A stretch of 64,000 nucleotides of DNA from Bondarzewia mesenterica. Lineage: Eukaryota; Basidiomycota; Agaricomycetes; Russulales; Bondarzewiaceae. The notes beneath the pieces are model-generated. The model ran no database searches and was not told where the DNA came from. It saw only the letters and a list, made by a program, of their open reading frames with translations. Of the stretch, positions 1 to 13,329 are shown piece after piece. The position numbers and the translations under genes are program-made. Positions within the stretch are counted from its first letter, which is position 1. Each line of letters opens with the position of its first letter. The stretch covers positions 1 through 64,000 of the forward strand of contig SGPL01000127.1 in NCBI GenBank assembly GCA_004802705.1, given 5' to 3'.

Positions 1-84
1 TTTCTATCACTCCCCATTATGGCGGACTCTTCCAAATGTATCCCCTCTGTCGAATAACTCAATGGTCACCATTATCCCACTTGG

Positions 85-640
85 GTGAGGGAAATGAGTG
101 GCTGGCTTCATCTGAAGGGTCTGTGGCTTCTTATTAGTGGTCTGGAGACTGGTCCAGAGGACAGTCTTGCCATGCTCAAGCTAGAGTGGCAGAGGAATCA
201 GCACAAGTTGAAGCTGGAGTTGACTTTCACTGAGAAGCGGGCTAGATCGCAGTTTAACGCATTGGAGGACCTATTTTCGATCGGGAAGAAGGAGAATGAG
301 TGTTTGCAATCACTCATTCATAGGATCGACGAGGCCATGTGCGTTCTGAAGAGTCTGCGCCCCCTGTAGACTATGATTTGAAGACACAGGATGAGGAACT
401 GGTCTGTATGGCAATGCTGTCATCTCTCCCTGCTGAAGATGCATTTCGCTGATCTATCGATCTTATCAATAACCTCACTTGCTCTAAACTTGAGGACACA
501 TTCAGGAATGAGGACATCACCAGGACTCGTCGTTTGGAGGCTTTTCCACCTTCCGATTCCACTCAGGCCTTTATGGCATCATCTGGTGCTCCTGGAGGAG
601 GAAAGAATGCGACGGGCTCCACTTTCAGGATATTGGTTTT
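85..640 (+). pseudogene. copia gag remnant
   Basis: Encodes a copia Gag (UBN2/retrotran_gag type). The first 94 codons (85-369) contain WLLISGLETGPEDS and the helical stretch leading to IGKKENECLQSLIHRIDE, a typical Gag capsid-like region. After a stop at 367-369 the homology continues in another frame (about 371-640) with KTQDEELVCMAMLSSLP and LEDTFRNEDITRTRRLEAF. The zinc-knuckle C-terminus is not visible. At least one frame change and one stop make it non-functional. Gag would have formed the virus-like particle of the element. Confidence 0.65.
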
Positions 641-979
641 ACATTCGTTCCATGGGATGGAAGGTAAGTAGGCTGGTTGATATTTCACACAAGGCATATA
701 TGTTACTAACTAGTTACATGGGTTGTGGACTCTAAATCTCGTAGTGTCATCATGATGTTAGGGCGATCATCTGATTCAGATGCAGATTATAGTGCCTGTA
801 CAGCTCATGCATATGAAGCGATGAATGCAGCATGAGCTAACCTTCACTTTACTCCAGCACCACTAGAGCACCATCTGAACATAAACAAGTTATTTTGCAA
901 CTCTAACATCCAGCAGATTGTGTTTGGAACCAGTGAGTGGTTTTACCCCGTCATCTTGCTTAGCATATAATTTTATGTA

Positions 980-1245
980 TTTTAGGGTCACTCTCTCTGG
1001 TGGCTCCCAAGCTCTTCTGCTACTATGAAGATACACTTGATGAGCTTAAAGCAGTGCAACCTGACCTTCATTTTTCATTCCCCAACAGCACCTTTTCTAT
1101 GGCTTCATTCAATTTTGGCCCTCACACATATACAAAGCTGCATCCTGACCACTTGAATGTTGCCTTTGGTATGTGCACAATCACCACTTTAGGCAACTTT
1201 GACTATACCAAGGGTGGTCACCTCATCCTGTGGGAGCTGGCCTTT
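980..1245 (+). pseudogene. TET/JBP-like 2OG-Fe(II) dioxygenase fragment
   Basis: Partial domain of the fungal TET/JBP-like 2-oxoglutarate/Fe(II) dioxygenases, enzymes that oxidise methylated bases in nucleic acid. Visible motifs in order are YYEDTLDELKAVQPDL, FPNSTFSMASFNFGPHTY, the HxD iron-binding motif as HPD (in TKLHPDHLN), AFGMCTITTLGNFDYTKGG and HLILWEL. This order matches the core of the family, which is expanded in mushrooms and known to travel with KDZ transposons. The downstream half with the distal iron-binding His and the 2OG-binding Arg is gone, so the fragment cannot be active. It sits between copia protease-region sequence (to about 880) and copia pol (from about 1,380). Identification is from memory of the family motif; confidence is moderate to high. 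Confidence 0.65.
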
Positions 1246-1379
1246 TGCATTGGATTGACTATGGCCATTGTACTGCACATCAACTTGACCTTAAAGACCA
1301 TGATAGGAAGGTTGAGATAGATGCCGGTATAAAGGGGCATCATGATGTGTGGTGGAGCAGTTTTTAATGTGCAAGAGCT

Positions 1380-1925
1380 CATCACAATCTCCTTTCTGTC
1401 CTGTACCTGACTTGCTGAATGAAATTCTCTGTAATTATTGAAGGATCTGTGATGCATATTATCAGCTGTGAACAATTCCAACTGCACTTTCTTGCAAGGA
1501 TCAACTGCCCTCATCACAGAATTTGCCCAACCTGCCACTACTCTTCTCCTTGACTCCTCCCTTTGGCATTGTCACCTTTGTCACTACCATCATGCTGGCA
1601 TATGATGCCTCATGGTAGAAAACATGGTCATTAGCCTACAACTCGACTCTGATGTGAAACCAGATTTCATATGCAAACCTGTCTAGCAGGCAAGATGCAT
1701 GCCAATCCATTCCCTTTGACAAACTCTTGCTTATCTGATCCCCTGAAACTCGTCGACACTGACCTCCATAGTCATCCCCCTGTCTCCTTCCCACTCTGGC
1801 ATGCAATATTTCATCTCTTTCATTGATGATGCCACTAGCTGAAAAGTTGTCTACACCCTTCGTCTGCAGAGTCAAGGCTGGAGCAGCATCTCTTCTCCAG
1901 GCACTCAATAGGAACCTGGGGGTGT
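1380..1925 (+). pseudogene. copia pol remnant (pre-integrase and integrase start)
   Basis: Degenerate copia Pol. The frame beginning near 1,380 reads NLLSVLYLT, then SVIIEGSVMHIISCEQFQLH. From about 1,545 another frame gives SLWHCHLCHYHHAG (gag-pre-integrase His/Cys zinc region), then ENMVISLQLDSDVKPDFIC, and the phrases KMHANPF and YFISFIDDAT that open the integrase catalytic core. Several stops and frame changes interrupt it. The similarity ends near 1,910-1,925. It would have encoded the retrotransposon integrase; it is dead here. Confidence 0.65.
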
Positions 1926-1930
1926 GCTCT

Positions 1931-4900
1931 CAGATATTTCTCCACTGTAGATACCTAATTCATAGAAATGACTGTAGTAAGTTTGGGATATAGAGCCATT
2001 GAACAATCTACACTGAGAGGTACCAATGAAGCATACACTGAAGTACAGTCACGGGGTGAAGGCAGCTGCACTAGCATTAAACCTTTATTGAACCTGGATG
2101 AATGTGCAGGAGCTGGGGATCTCCCATTGTCACAGCTGCTCATTGTTCTATGACTCTGCAGTGCAAAATCCACCCTTCTTATACAGCCTTGTATTCTCAG
2201 ATGTCTTCCTCTTTCACAAATGAGAAGGACTTCATCTCTTATGCCTGAAAGTTATATAAGAGGACTTAAGAAGCAGAAGAACTTTGAGTGCTACTTCCCG
2301 CAGACTATTACCATAAACGAGGTACATACATTCCTGCTGCCATTCTGTGTTTTCTACATACAATTAATCAGAGACATTCTATGTATTAGAATCACATGCA
2401 TAAAGCACTTACATTGTCTCTTGATAGTCAGCCTCTGGAGCCTTATACTATTTTCTGTTTCAAAACATGATGACCATTGTATGCAGGGAATTTGAGAATA
2501 CATCTTAATTAGCAAGCATCAGAGTGACTCAACAGTTCTCACAAAATAAGTCATGGATACACTATATGCTTCAACAGTTTCTTATGATGCTTCACTCTTT
2601 TGAGCATTATAGCTATCCATGATAAACATGCTGCTTCATTTAGAGTATGGATTTATCCTTAAAAGCTTTACAAGAACATATTAATCACTTGACAATAGTG
2701 GATTCACCAATAGCCATTTAAGCTCAATGTTAATCATGCTCCATAGGTTGTAGACTCCACAGCCCACTGCTTACTCAGTGCTCAACACTAGTTGTGTGCG
2801 AGTGTTTAGTCATCTTTGCTAGATTCATCTAAGAATATAGGTTGTCTAGGTATAGTTTATCACTAGGTCCTCTCACTTAGCAGGCCATATTATCCCCATA
2901 TATTAGCAGCTCTAGTGTGCAACTTTGCTTCAGATTACAAGTGTTATTGTCAGCCTTATTGTGATGGCTATGCTCATCTATACCAAGACTATCTATAATA
3001 ACACTTCATACCATGTCTTGATTATTTTTGCTCCCTTTCCTTGTTTAGTCTCTGATTTCTTATGATACTTTCTTTAACTCCTCACTATGTTTTTTATCAT
3101 CCTTTTTACCTTACTTGTTGATGAGCATGATGTTCAATGATGATTTCTTTGGACTTCTATACTTGTCCCTCTGATATTCTTGATTATATTCATCAATAAT
3201 AAGTGCAGCCCCATCACAAGATTAAATGTACCATCCTTATAGATGTATATGATGCTGATAGGCTCTAAGGTTCTGTTCTCATCCAAAGCAAATAGATCAA
3301 ATGTGACATGCCTCCTGAGCTCAGAGGCCATAGTATAGAATGCAACTCTTCCATACTATGCTATGTCATTGCATTGACTCAAAGAAAATACAATCATGCT
3401 CACATTAAATTTGTCCATATAATGATTCTACCATTAATATCCATAATTCTGTCTAGATCCTGGCAGAATGTCATTAAGGTGACCTAGATTGTGATCAATC
3501 ACTTGTCATGCTGTCATGCATGGAAATTGTTCTAAACATAATTCACCATTTGGTGTTAGACTACATAATATCCTTGAATGCAGGATAATGTGTGACTTTG
3601 AAAAACTGAGGATTCAATAACAAGTTTGTCATCAATTTCTAGGCATGAGCATGAAATGCTCCAAGATAGAAGATGACTAGATCTGTAAAATAGACCCAGC
3701 ATGCTAATAGCTGAGACCAGAAAGAATAGAGATACCCAAAAGAAGTCTGATAAAAGTCTGCACAGTAATACAAGATGCACCTACAAAGTCAACTATTGTA
3801 TGTCTCACTCCTTCATCAGCTTCTCCTTCCCCTCTATCTGTTTTCTCATGTCTGGCCCTTAGATCCCTACACCACCACTTTCTACTGGCTATCTGCCACT
3901 ATATGCACTCCCATATTCAGTGCTTATTGTGGATGCTAAACTCAGCACCATCACCTTGGAACCACTGTCTCATTAGTTGGTTGACTCTACTCATGTTGGT
4001 CAATCAGCATCCATGCATATCTCTACTGCACTCCCCTCGATAGAAGCAATGAATTTTCATGTTCCCACCTAGTTTCTATTTGATCCACCTCATATTGTTT
4101 GACCTTTCTTCACTCTCACAGTTTTCCTCGCTCCCTTCTCTTTTATCGTATTCTTGATTGATGAGCTCTTCTATCGTGATGAACACAAGATCTTTCTGGT
4201 GTGATATGATACTAGACCTGAACTTTTGTAGGTCAACGCTTCATACTTGCCACCCAACAACTGATTCATCTAACAATACCTCCCAAGTCTTTATTTCACC
4301 ATTTGATCATGACTCAGTTTTGCTTTGCATCACTATGAGATCACATGGTGAATATAAAAAAAAGATGCTGTGGATGGCACTGAGGGAGATGCTGCAGATA
4401 GCACTGAGGGAGAGGAATGGTGATGGGGTGATATAAGAAGAGATGAGAAGGTATGTCTCATCAATGCTAAGACTTTCAGCGCTCTCTAATGATTCCATCG
4501 ATCATTTAGATGAGCTGACCGCTCAAATTTATGAAGCATCATCTGCATGCATAGATGCTCCAAGATTGAGATTGTCATCCTGATCAGCAAAAAGATCATA
4601 TCTGAACATTTATCTATACATCCCTCACACTCTTTCTCATTTCTTTTTGCTTGAACTCAGTATTAGCTATTTTATTTATTTCTTTGCTCGCTCATTCGTT
4701 TCTTGGGCATGATCATTCTCCTCATTCTTTACTTTCTCTTTCAGCATGTCCTCCCCAACCCTCTTACAAGAAGATATTGATGGAATCTCGTATTTCTCCT
4801 ATCTGCACACATCTTCAACTCATCATATACATGTGCATGAGTTTCTTTTATTTTCTTACGTGTTGGACTTACTTTTTTTTATTAATTCCCTCTATTTTTT

Positions 4901-7900
4901 CCTACTTCAAGATTTGTCTCAAGGTCACACTTGTCCTTCACCTTCACCTGCACCTGGCTACTAACTTTGTTGGACAGAAACCCCCCACTCAGTAATTTTT
5001 GTTTAATTCCTTTCTTTACTGCATGCTATTTAGCAGAAGTTGGTAAAATAAATATTTAGATTGTCCTACAAGAATCTAAATTGAGGTCTGATAAAGTCAA
5101 AACTAATTGACTTGTGGACCATAGGTGTGTAAAGACCATGAATCACACAACTATATGAGCTGCATGGCTTGATTGTGTAGATCTGGTGAATTATACATCT
5201 AATTTGAAATTCCTTTTAAAGAACGATCAAGCTAAAAGTTTAAGGCCAATCTGGCCTCTTTCTGATTGCAAATTAATCCCTTTGATTTGTAATTCATGTG
5301 GGTCACTCCATGCAATTCAAGTGGATACTGTTAGACCTACCTCTTTGTATTTGTAATTCTGACCCACTTTATTGCTTATTAATGTAAAAAGTTGAGATCT
5401 CATTAGTTCAACCCAAGGAGTTTACTATGGATATATTTGTGTTATGTTTATTAGCACAGCCTCTTTTATACATATAAAAAAAGAGGAGAAATCCCCTAAA
5501 CAATCCAGTCTATTATTTCAATTCACTTTTCCCCCTAATCAACTCACCTTAAGGTTGTTCCAGTTCACGAGCACTTTACCCCTTTGAACACTTATTGATT
5601 GACTTTTTTTAAGGTGGCTTTGCCCTCTTATTGAAGTCACTCTCAGGCTAGTAAATTCATCTCTATGCTTTAAGAAGCTCTATCTTAATGTGGAGGCAAC
5701 TGGTCTACAGAATCAGTGTCTACTTCTGTAAAGTATCTGAAAGCACACAGCTTCTCAGGTTTTCATAGAATCAGTTGAATTCTGGTTGATCTCACCTTCT
5801 GGGATTGAATCTTAGCTTGTTTAACTTCTTCATCATCTGCATCTGTCTGTATGCCAAAATTGAGTCTACATCATGAGTCTACATCAAATTCAAGTATACA
5901 TCATGAATTTACACCAAGTCAGTCTATCTGAAGTCTACGTTATTGAAGTCTAGTCCAGTTTAGTCTATGTCACGAGTCTACACTAAATTCACTATCTACA
6001 TTTACATTTTATGCTTTTAATTCAGTTCAAGATCACATCTATGTCCCCTCATTTTCTTTCTGTTCAGTTGATCTGATTCTGCTGAAGCTTCTGTCAAGCA
6101 CAGAATCTTCCACATTTATCTGTGTTTATTCTCAGTGAATTCCTTTAACTTCTTCAGTATAATTCACCTTACTGTTCATCCCTTGACTACAACTCTTCAG
6201 CTCGCCTTTGGCATCAAGTGCATATCATCTCATTGAGTCTAGTCAGGTAATAAAACAAACCTTCTCCAAGAACACTCAGACTGTTCTCTAAACAACATCA
6301 ATTTCAAGCCAGCCTGGATGCTTGAATTTGTTTTCCCTATTGAAGTTAGTTAGTGTGATTTGAGTGCCTCTCCTCTGTGCCTCTCACATCTTTCCAATTT
6401 CCTTAAAACAAATTTACAAAGTGATAATACTTCTCCTCTTGAATGTTGCAAAGGATATTAAGGAGGAAGGTAATGCTAAAGCCAAATCAATTGATGAAAG
6501 TGGATGAGAGTAGTATAGGGCTAATGCTGATTCTAAGTGTGGAGGTCATGATGATTGTTAGAAGAAATGAGATTTGTTATAAACTGCCTTATGAAGATGC
6601 CAGAGCCATGAATCTGACTTGTAAAGATGAGAGAAAAGCAAGATACACTAATCTGAAAGTGAAAGATACAAATTTGGCTAAAGGATGTTGAAGTCAGATA
6701 AGGTCAATGCTTGAGGTCAAAGGGATATATATTGCTATTAATGATTCAGAACGAATAAATCGTATAGCCATGATTAAGGACTTTGGACTAAATAAAAATA
6801 TAAAGAGAGCATGTAAATTATGATTGTGCAGTCACTGTCATGGCTGATACTAATGCTCAGCTTCAATTTACTGATTTTTTTTGTCCAATTTTTGGCTGAG
6901 GTGGGTAACACGTGGGGGGATAGGTGGCTATTTGATAACTTTGAGCAGAAATTTAGTTGTTTGTTGTTTAACAAAAACTTAAAAAATGTGCTGAATGTGC
7001 CATGGTGGCTTCTATATTTTAGTCAAATTATTTATGAGGGAAGAGGATTTTAGCAAAGGCAATCATTAATAGAGACATTGAATATAACAAAGCCTAAATT
7101 TACATAAATTTTGCCATTATACTTGAGTTGTACTCCCTCTTGACTGCATTAGACCAAATACTTGATGTCTCCAACTATCCATAATATGGCTGTAGAGTGG
7201 GAATTGATCGGTCAAAATTAAATGTTGAAGCAATGAGCTCACTGAATGATGAGTCAAAATTAGATGTTGAATTGATGGGCTCACTGGATATCACTATGGA
7301 CATTAGAGGCTGAGCCATAGGACAGCTGTGATAAGTAAAATATACTTAATGGATTTATGAAAACTCAGAGGAGATGACTTACTACATGTTAATGAACACA
7401 TCATTGAACAACTGAATGCAAGGATTTTCTTACTGCACCTGGGTGCCTAATTATTGAAGAATAGCCAGAGGGAACACACTAAATTATTGATCAGATTGCA
7501 GGTCTCACTATATTTAGTACGAGTAAATGCAACTATCTCATTTCTCTTTATCTCATCTAGTGCACTACACAGCTAAAAATAAAGGATCAGCATCATGATT
7601 AAAAAGCATAAGCTGAACTTGTTACTATATTGGTGAATCTCACTATCATTAGGAGAAGTGTCCTATTGAAGAGATCTGGTCGCATCTTTTTAATAGAATC
7701 ATTACCCTTAAAGAAATAACTTATTGTGCATCTCAGCACAAGATAGTTAAACCACTCCAACTCCCACTGCAGTTGTTTGTTATGATCAGTGGCCATCAAA
7801 AATAATATTGTGCCTTATAAAGTTAGAGTCATTAGTGTCACTTATAACATCATGAGTCTAGAGTAATCATTTGAAATCTTAAAAGAGATATTTTATGACT

Positions 7901-9279
7901 ACAATATTGTTCATAATTTCTCCTAGCAATGTAGAATTTCAGATAATTCNAAAGGAGAAAAGTGCTTCTTCTTTCAATGTTCTTTTTATAGAACCTTAAA
8001 AATGGGTCATCAAACTGACCAACTGTATTTAATTAATTGAGTATGAATCAAAATTATATACGAGATGATACATTGCTTATNTATTAGAGTGTTGAGTCGA
8101 TAAAAGCAAGGTCTATTCAGTGGCTTGGATTGAGCATAAAGCAAAAATAAATTATATCATGATGTATTAAGTCCACTCTCTTTGTTTACAGAGAGCCATG
8201 CAGCCTTTATAACACTTGGGGGATCTTGTGGCTAAACTTTTATTCTCATGAGATGAACTTCAATAATTTATTTTACATGAATCTTCAATGTAGCTAAANT
8301 TTCAGTGACTTCTAATGTATTATCGAGTGCAGTGTGCTCTAACTCATCTGGTGATGGCTTTAGCTTGCTTGAAGCTTGCTCTTTCTTCCTCCTCCTGATA
8401 AGAAGATAGAATGTAGTAGATTAATGACTCTCAGAGGAAGACAATGTTTGTGACATTTAATGAAAAGTCAATGACATTGAACTAGAAGGTGAGGATCTAA
8501 AACTCGGTGAGTAAAAGTGGTCAATTGCATCAAGTGACAAGGACCATAAATTAATCATTGAGTGTTGCCTATTATAGAATTNAATTCCTTGAAGAGNTTG
8601 TAAATTGGGCTAGAGTTATCATTTAAAAGACCTTCAAGTAGAAGAAAAAAAAGTTAATTCTATTTGCACTNTNATTATATGGGGCATAACATTGAGCAGC
8701 TGAAAATAATGTGGGCTGTGATATAGGATGCCAAGATGAGCATAAGTATATAAAGGTACACAATATTCATTGAGGTTGCTCAGTGGGCCAATAAGAGTAA
8801 TAGATGAGATGTAAGCTGAGTCAAAAGATGATGTTAAAAATCATGATGAGGGAAATGGTGGCAGCATATATACTGCCTTTTTAACATAATCAAAAGAATG
8901 AATTAATGGCATTTCTAGCCTTGGCCAAAATTAATATACATATTATTAGAATTGATAATAGTAGTCTAATTAATCATTGATGATGNATAAGACATGATTG
9001 TGATGCTAGATATATTATCAGTAAAAGTGATAAGATTCTACATTTTACATCATCTTTTTTATGACTTCTTTTCAAACCNCTTTATTTATTAAGATGAACT
9101 GCAAAGGGTCTTTTACCATTCACCTTGCTCANGTTACTAAAATTTTAATAATCTTGATTCTAGCTAAAGATATCAAGCAAAATGCTGCACTCTCAAGATA
9201 AACCTCAGATCTTGACCATGTACAAACAAGTTGACAAAAAAAGTACGCTCATTTGCTAGAACTTTTTTTAGAAGAAGCA
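1931..9279. other. AT-rich relic DNA without a recognisable gene
   Basis: More than 7 kb of AT-rich sequence with only short open frames, none resembling a protein family I know. Small local repeats are visible. A 24-bp unit occurs twice at about 4,366-4,413 (GATGCTG.GGAT/AGCACTGAGGGA type). Degenerate AGTCTACATC-like phrases lie at about 5,866-5,990. A unit of about 43 bp built on GTCAAAATTAGATGTTGA occurs twice at about 7,205-7,290. Single-base Ns begin at 7,950. The stretch most likely consists of old transposon copies mutated beyond recognition. Confidence 0.6.
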
Positions 9280-10500
9280 TGAGTACATTGATAAATTCCT
9301 AAAAATCCTTTACTCACATTACCACCTCTTATATCATATCCTTCTGATTTTATATCTATCACTAAGTTATCACTCGATTGAATCAAAATTTTAGATATTA
9401 ATCCTGATATATTTTTATTGTCAGAAGAAGAAAAGTTATTTTAGCATATCATAAAGCTTAATGAGAAAGCNTTAGCTTTTGAAGAGAGTGATTGTGATAC
9501 ACTAAAATAATTGTACTTTTCTCNATATATTTATTCAATAGTATCTCACATACCTTGAGTGTATAAAATATCCTCATATCTTCAAGAATTTAGCCCCAAG
9601 TATTAGACCTGCTTTGAGAAAAGATCAAGACAAGAGTATATGAACCTTATCAATCAGCTTACTGATCTCAATGGTTTTGCATCTTACAAAAAAATAGAAA
9701 GTTGAGATTAATCCATGATCTNTAGCCTTTAAATGAGGTTTCTATTTGTGATGCTAGACTAATCCTTATTATCAATAATTTTATTGAATCTTTTGCAAGA
9801 TGAGTCTGTAACTTAGTATTTAACCTCTTTTAGGGGTTTGATGCATAAAAGGCTTATCCTACAAGTCAAGATCTTATTGCATTCTTTATACCTTGAGGAA
9901 TTTTGTGATTAATNTTCATGCCCATGGGATATACCAAATTTACTCACAGAATTTCAATACTCGATGTCATTCATCCTTCAAGATAAAATTNTAGAAAAAG
10001 CAAATACCTTCATTAATGACTGTGGAGTTCATGGACCTATATCTCAGTATCTAAATACAGACAGAAAGCTTAAAACTCTTAAAACAAATCCTAGAATCAG
10101 GAGATTTATTTAAAAATATACANAAGATGTTCATCAAATTATGCATTATATCAAGCAAGCAAGAGCTACTTTCTTTGCTATCAAANGATAAATCTGTCAT
10201 CTAAATGTAATCATTGTGAAATAGAAATGCATTCAAGATGATAGAGTTCTAGAGGATAAAAAATTCTTGAAGATTATATAATAGCCTCAATTAATCTTAG
10301 TTAAGGAAGTCTGTGGATTTTTAAGATTATGCAGATCTGTTNGAATATAGATTTTAAACTACTCTAAAGTAGTTAAGCCTTTAATAAGATTTAAATTTTA
10401 GGCACTCATAGTCATAAGTGATCTNAAATATTAGAGCTACATATTTGTAGCTTTATATGAGGGCATAGCAGGTTGCACAGAGTGTGATGAGTAGTTAAGT
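9280..10500 (+). pseudogene. heavily decayed Ty3/gypsy reverse transcriptase
   Basis: Plus-strand relic of a Ty3/gypsy Pol reverse transcriptase. Despite stops and Ns the usual order of motifs can be read: VYEPYQSAY, SQWFCILQKNRKLRLIHDL, PLNEVSICDARLILIINNF, then a stretch matching the fingers/palm region, PMGYTKFTH, GPISQYLNTDRKLKTLK and RRFI, and DVHQIMHYIKQARATFFA. The strand of palm sequence bearing the catalytic YxDD-type aspartates is not legible. RNase H and integrase could not be followed with confidence after 10,500. The ancestral element would be a gypsy retrotransposon of the mushroom type. Many substitutions appear as AT-shifting changes. Confidence 0.6.
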
Positions 10501-13329
10501 GATCATGATATGTGCATTATTTTTCTACTGCACTACCTGTGGCCTAATGCATGTATACTGCTGCCCTAAAATTCAACATCTAAAGCATTATTATATGAGA
10601 CACCANTTTTGATAGGCCACTCTTGAGTATGCGAGAGAGACCATTGATTCTGATAATGTTTATCTTCTATAATATGTCAGTTTGCCTGCAGCTGTCAGCA
10701 TCAGCTCTCTCAATAGCTTTATGCAATACTTAGCAATCAATATCCCTATGTTTGAGTGCATGAGAGAGGTTTTCATGCGAGGGCAATCAACTTTTTTTAA
10801 TAGTGCTTTGTGGCCTTCTGAAAAGCTTTTATTTTTAACATGTGCATGCCATTTTGTATTAAAAGAGCTGTGATATAAAAAAAAGTCTACATTGAAAAAG
10901 GTTTGCACATGTTACAGGTACAAAATGTATAACTAATTCCCCTGNAACTCAATTCAATTTAAAAAGTCAAAAATTCATTGCAACATTTAGCTCACTATAT
11001 GACAGTGTCAGATGGAGAAGCTATTCATACATACAAAAAGGTAAGTGATATAATTAAAGGCTAGCAACAAGTCTCAGCCTGCTTAGGGTGACCTTCTTTT
11101 GGGCATCCATTTGTCCTTATTCTGCTCATCGCTGATCACCTTGTAGTCATCTTAGAATCTGTCTAATATAAAAAGTGAGTTGCTTGCATTAAGGAAAGTT
11201 TTTAATAAGTATATACTGACTAAAGTACTCCTCATCAATGATGTGGCTCATCTTAATGGCATGGTGTGAAGCCTCATTATTATGTAACTCTCTAGTGAAG
11301 TACTAGTCAAAGTNGCACTATAGTTAACCTCTTTGTCAAGTTTGAGGCTGCATTCCTTTTCCTAAGTTATAAAGTGGATGGCTCTAATTCACTATGACAA
11401 GAGCCTTTCTCTTACTTTTCTTCTTTTTAGTTAGACATACACTAGATGCNGCTAGCATATGATAGGCATGTTGGTCCCCATGCTATTGCATGGTGGCTTT
11501 CATAATTTGCTAATTTGAAGCTCAGAGCTGCATCAGATCGAATAGCCCTATATGGGCAATTTGCAGGTGATGCCCCTTTAATAAATAATAAACTGGCACC
11601 CTATGCATCAATAGCTCTTCTATGTCANGTAAGTTTTGCGCTAGTTCATNTAAGTTAAGAACTNTATTAATAAATGCAAATGACTATGTCTTTTATTCAC
11701 CAATATTAAATTTCTAGCTGCTCACTCTTATTAATTTGATCTCTTGCCACTTGCTCTTAACATATGCTAAAATCTAGAAGATATAGCCATGCCACTTTAG
11801 GATAGCCCATTTGAGCCTGTTAATGTGCATCTGATGAGAATGGTCTATACTGAGCACTTAATAAGGCCCCAGATTGATGAGATGAGAATAGATGCAGAAG
11901 TAATTAGCTAACACATGCCCAATATATATGGCATGATTGAGCATTTCATAGAAGGTGTCTTCAAAAGCCTTGTTAATTCAATAAATGCCTTCCACCCCCT
12001 ACAGTGACAAGATTTGACAGGCTAATATAGTTATAGTAGAGGATACTGCTGCTAAATTCCTCTCTCTCTCCTTGTTAAGGGATGTAANCAGCTCAAGGGT
12101 AAAATTGCCTTCATTATAAAGCATGCACATTTTGTAAAGGTAAACTCAAGTATTCAAAATTCATTAGTCTAGAGGTGGAATATAAATAGATAGTATAGGG
12201 TTGAGCTCTGCACGTATATGTNGATCAATATTTATAAAGGTAACTTAGTCTCCATCCTCTATTGAATATAGGTAGGCNTGAATAGCTGTCTCATCTTGAA
12301 GTCAAAGGACTCATGGGGGAGTCATGGCTGTATATAATTGCATTTAAAGCCACTATAGTTATATATTCAAATAGCTCAGACTATTAAGTATCACTAAGTT
12401 TGATGGAAGATTAAAGTCTATTTCCTAGCCTATAGCTNTGCTCCCTTAATTTGTACCTCTTTAGCTTCCTTATGATGAGGCTCCTGCCTACTTATCATGT
12501 GCCCTGTATTTTTATCTTACTTCTCATTCTGCCACAAATGCATTATAATTTCTAGAAGCTGCAAGATATGATGAATAAACTATTGTATTTTCAACTGTGT
12601 CTATTTTACCTCTCTGAGTTAAAAGTTAGGTCATTCTATCCATTAGAGAGAGGGTTAAAAAACATTTTACCTCTAATTTATGCCTCTTGATATCTCTAAA
12701 ACTACTGCTTGAGAGGCATCTGCTACTTGTTAAGCCTGTGGTTTTATTGCCACCTGCAATACCTCTCTATGCATGGCTCTGTGCTTTCTCATCTGCTAGT
12801 CTTGACCCACCTTTTTTAGTCCTCAATATACAGTCCANTAGATAGATATTTTAGCTTCTATATAAAGAATCCAAAGTGTTTTTGGTTCATCTGCTCTCTA
12901 GTAAAGAGAGCTTATCTTGTGGCTGATCTAGCAAGAAAAGGGTTCACATACTCATGCTTGAATTTNAAGCTTAGTGGGACCTTCATCTAAATATACAATA
13001 TATATACATATATCTCTCTATGCTTCAGTGAGGCCTCAGGTTTGTCTCCCATGCTGGAAGACACCTTCAAAAGCTCATACNAATTAGTCAGTGGCATATG
13101 ATAAGCCTCATAGGCTAAGGCTTATTGTGGGCTTTTTATNTTTTTTTTTAATGTTTTTTGCCTTGACCAACACATCTATTATAATATCAATCATAGATGT
13201 GACCTTCATGTTAAGTCTTGCAGATATTTCTTTTGTCACCTTAGCATTTAGTGAAGCACAACTGGTAGAATAACTGAACTCTGGCCTTCTCTCTTATCCT
13301 CTATGATAAGAGGCTTTATGAGTACTAGT
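10501..13329. other. AT-rich relic DNA with scattered Ns
   Basis: Continuation of the degraded transposon region. No open frame longer than about 80 codons and no recognisable motif. At least 17 isolated N bases lie here (for example 10,606, 11,314, 11,450, 12,088, 12,838, 13,140). It could be the downstream RNase H/integrase part and LTR of the gypsy element, but I cannot show that. Confidence 0.5.

Larger units (their letters stand above)
1..1930 (+). mobile_element. decayed Ty1/copia retrotransposon, interrupted
   Basis: Relic of a Ty1/copia LTR retrotransposon read on the plus strand. Gag-like sequence comes first (85-660). The zinc-knuckle/protease stretch follows, with the phrase DYSACTAHAYEAMNAA near 790-832. 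Pol resumes near 1,380 with NLLSVLYLT and SVIIEGSVMH and continues through the pre-integrase His-His region into the start of the integrase. The reading frame changes several times and carries stops, so nothing is translatable as a whole. The left end is cut by the window and no LTR was recognised. Downstream of about 1,930 similarity is lost, so reverse transcriptase and RNase H are missing. A foreign dioxygenase fragment lies between the two halves. Family assignment is by recognised motifs and their order, not by a search. Confidence 0.75.
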
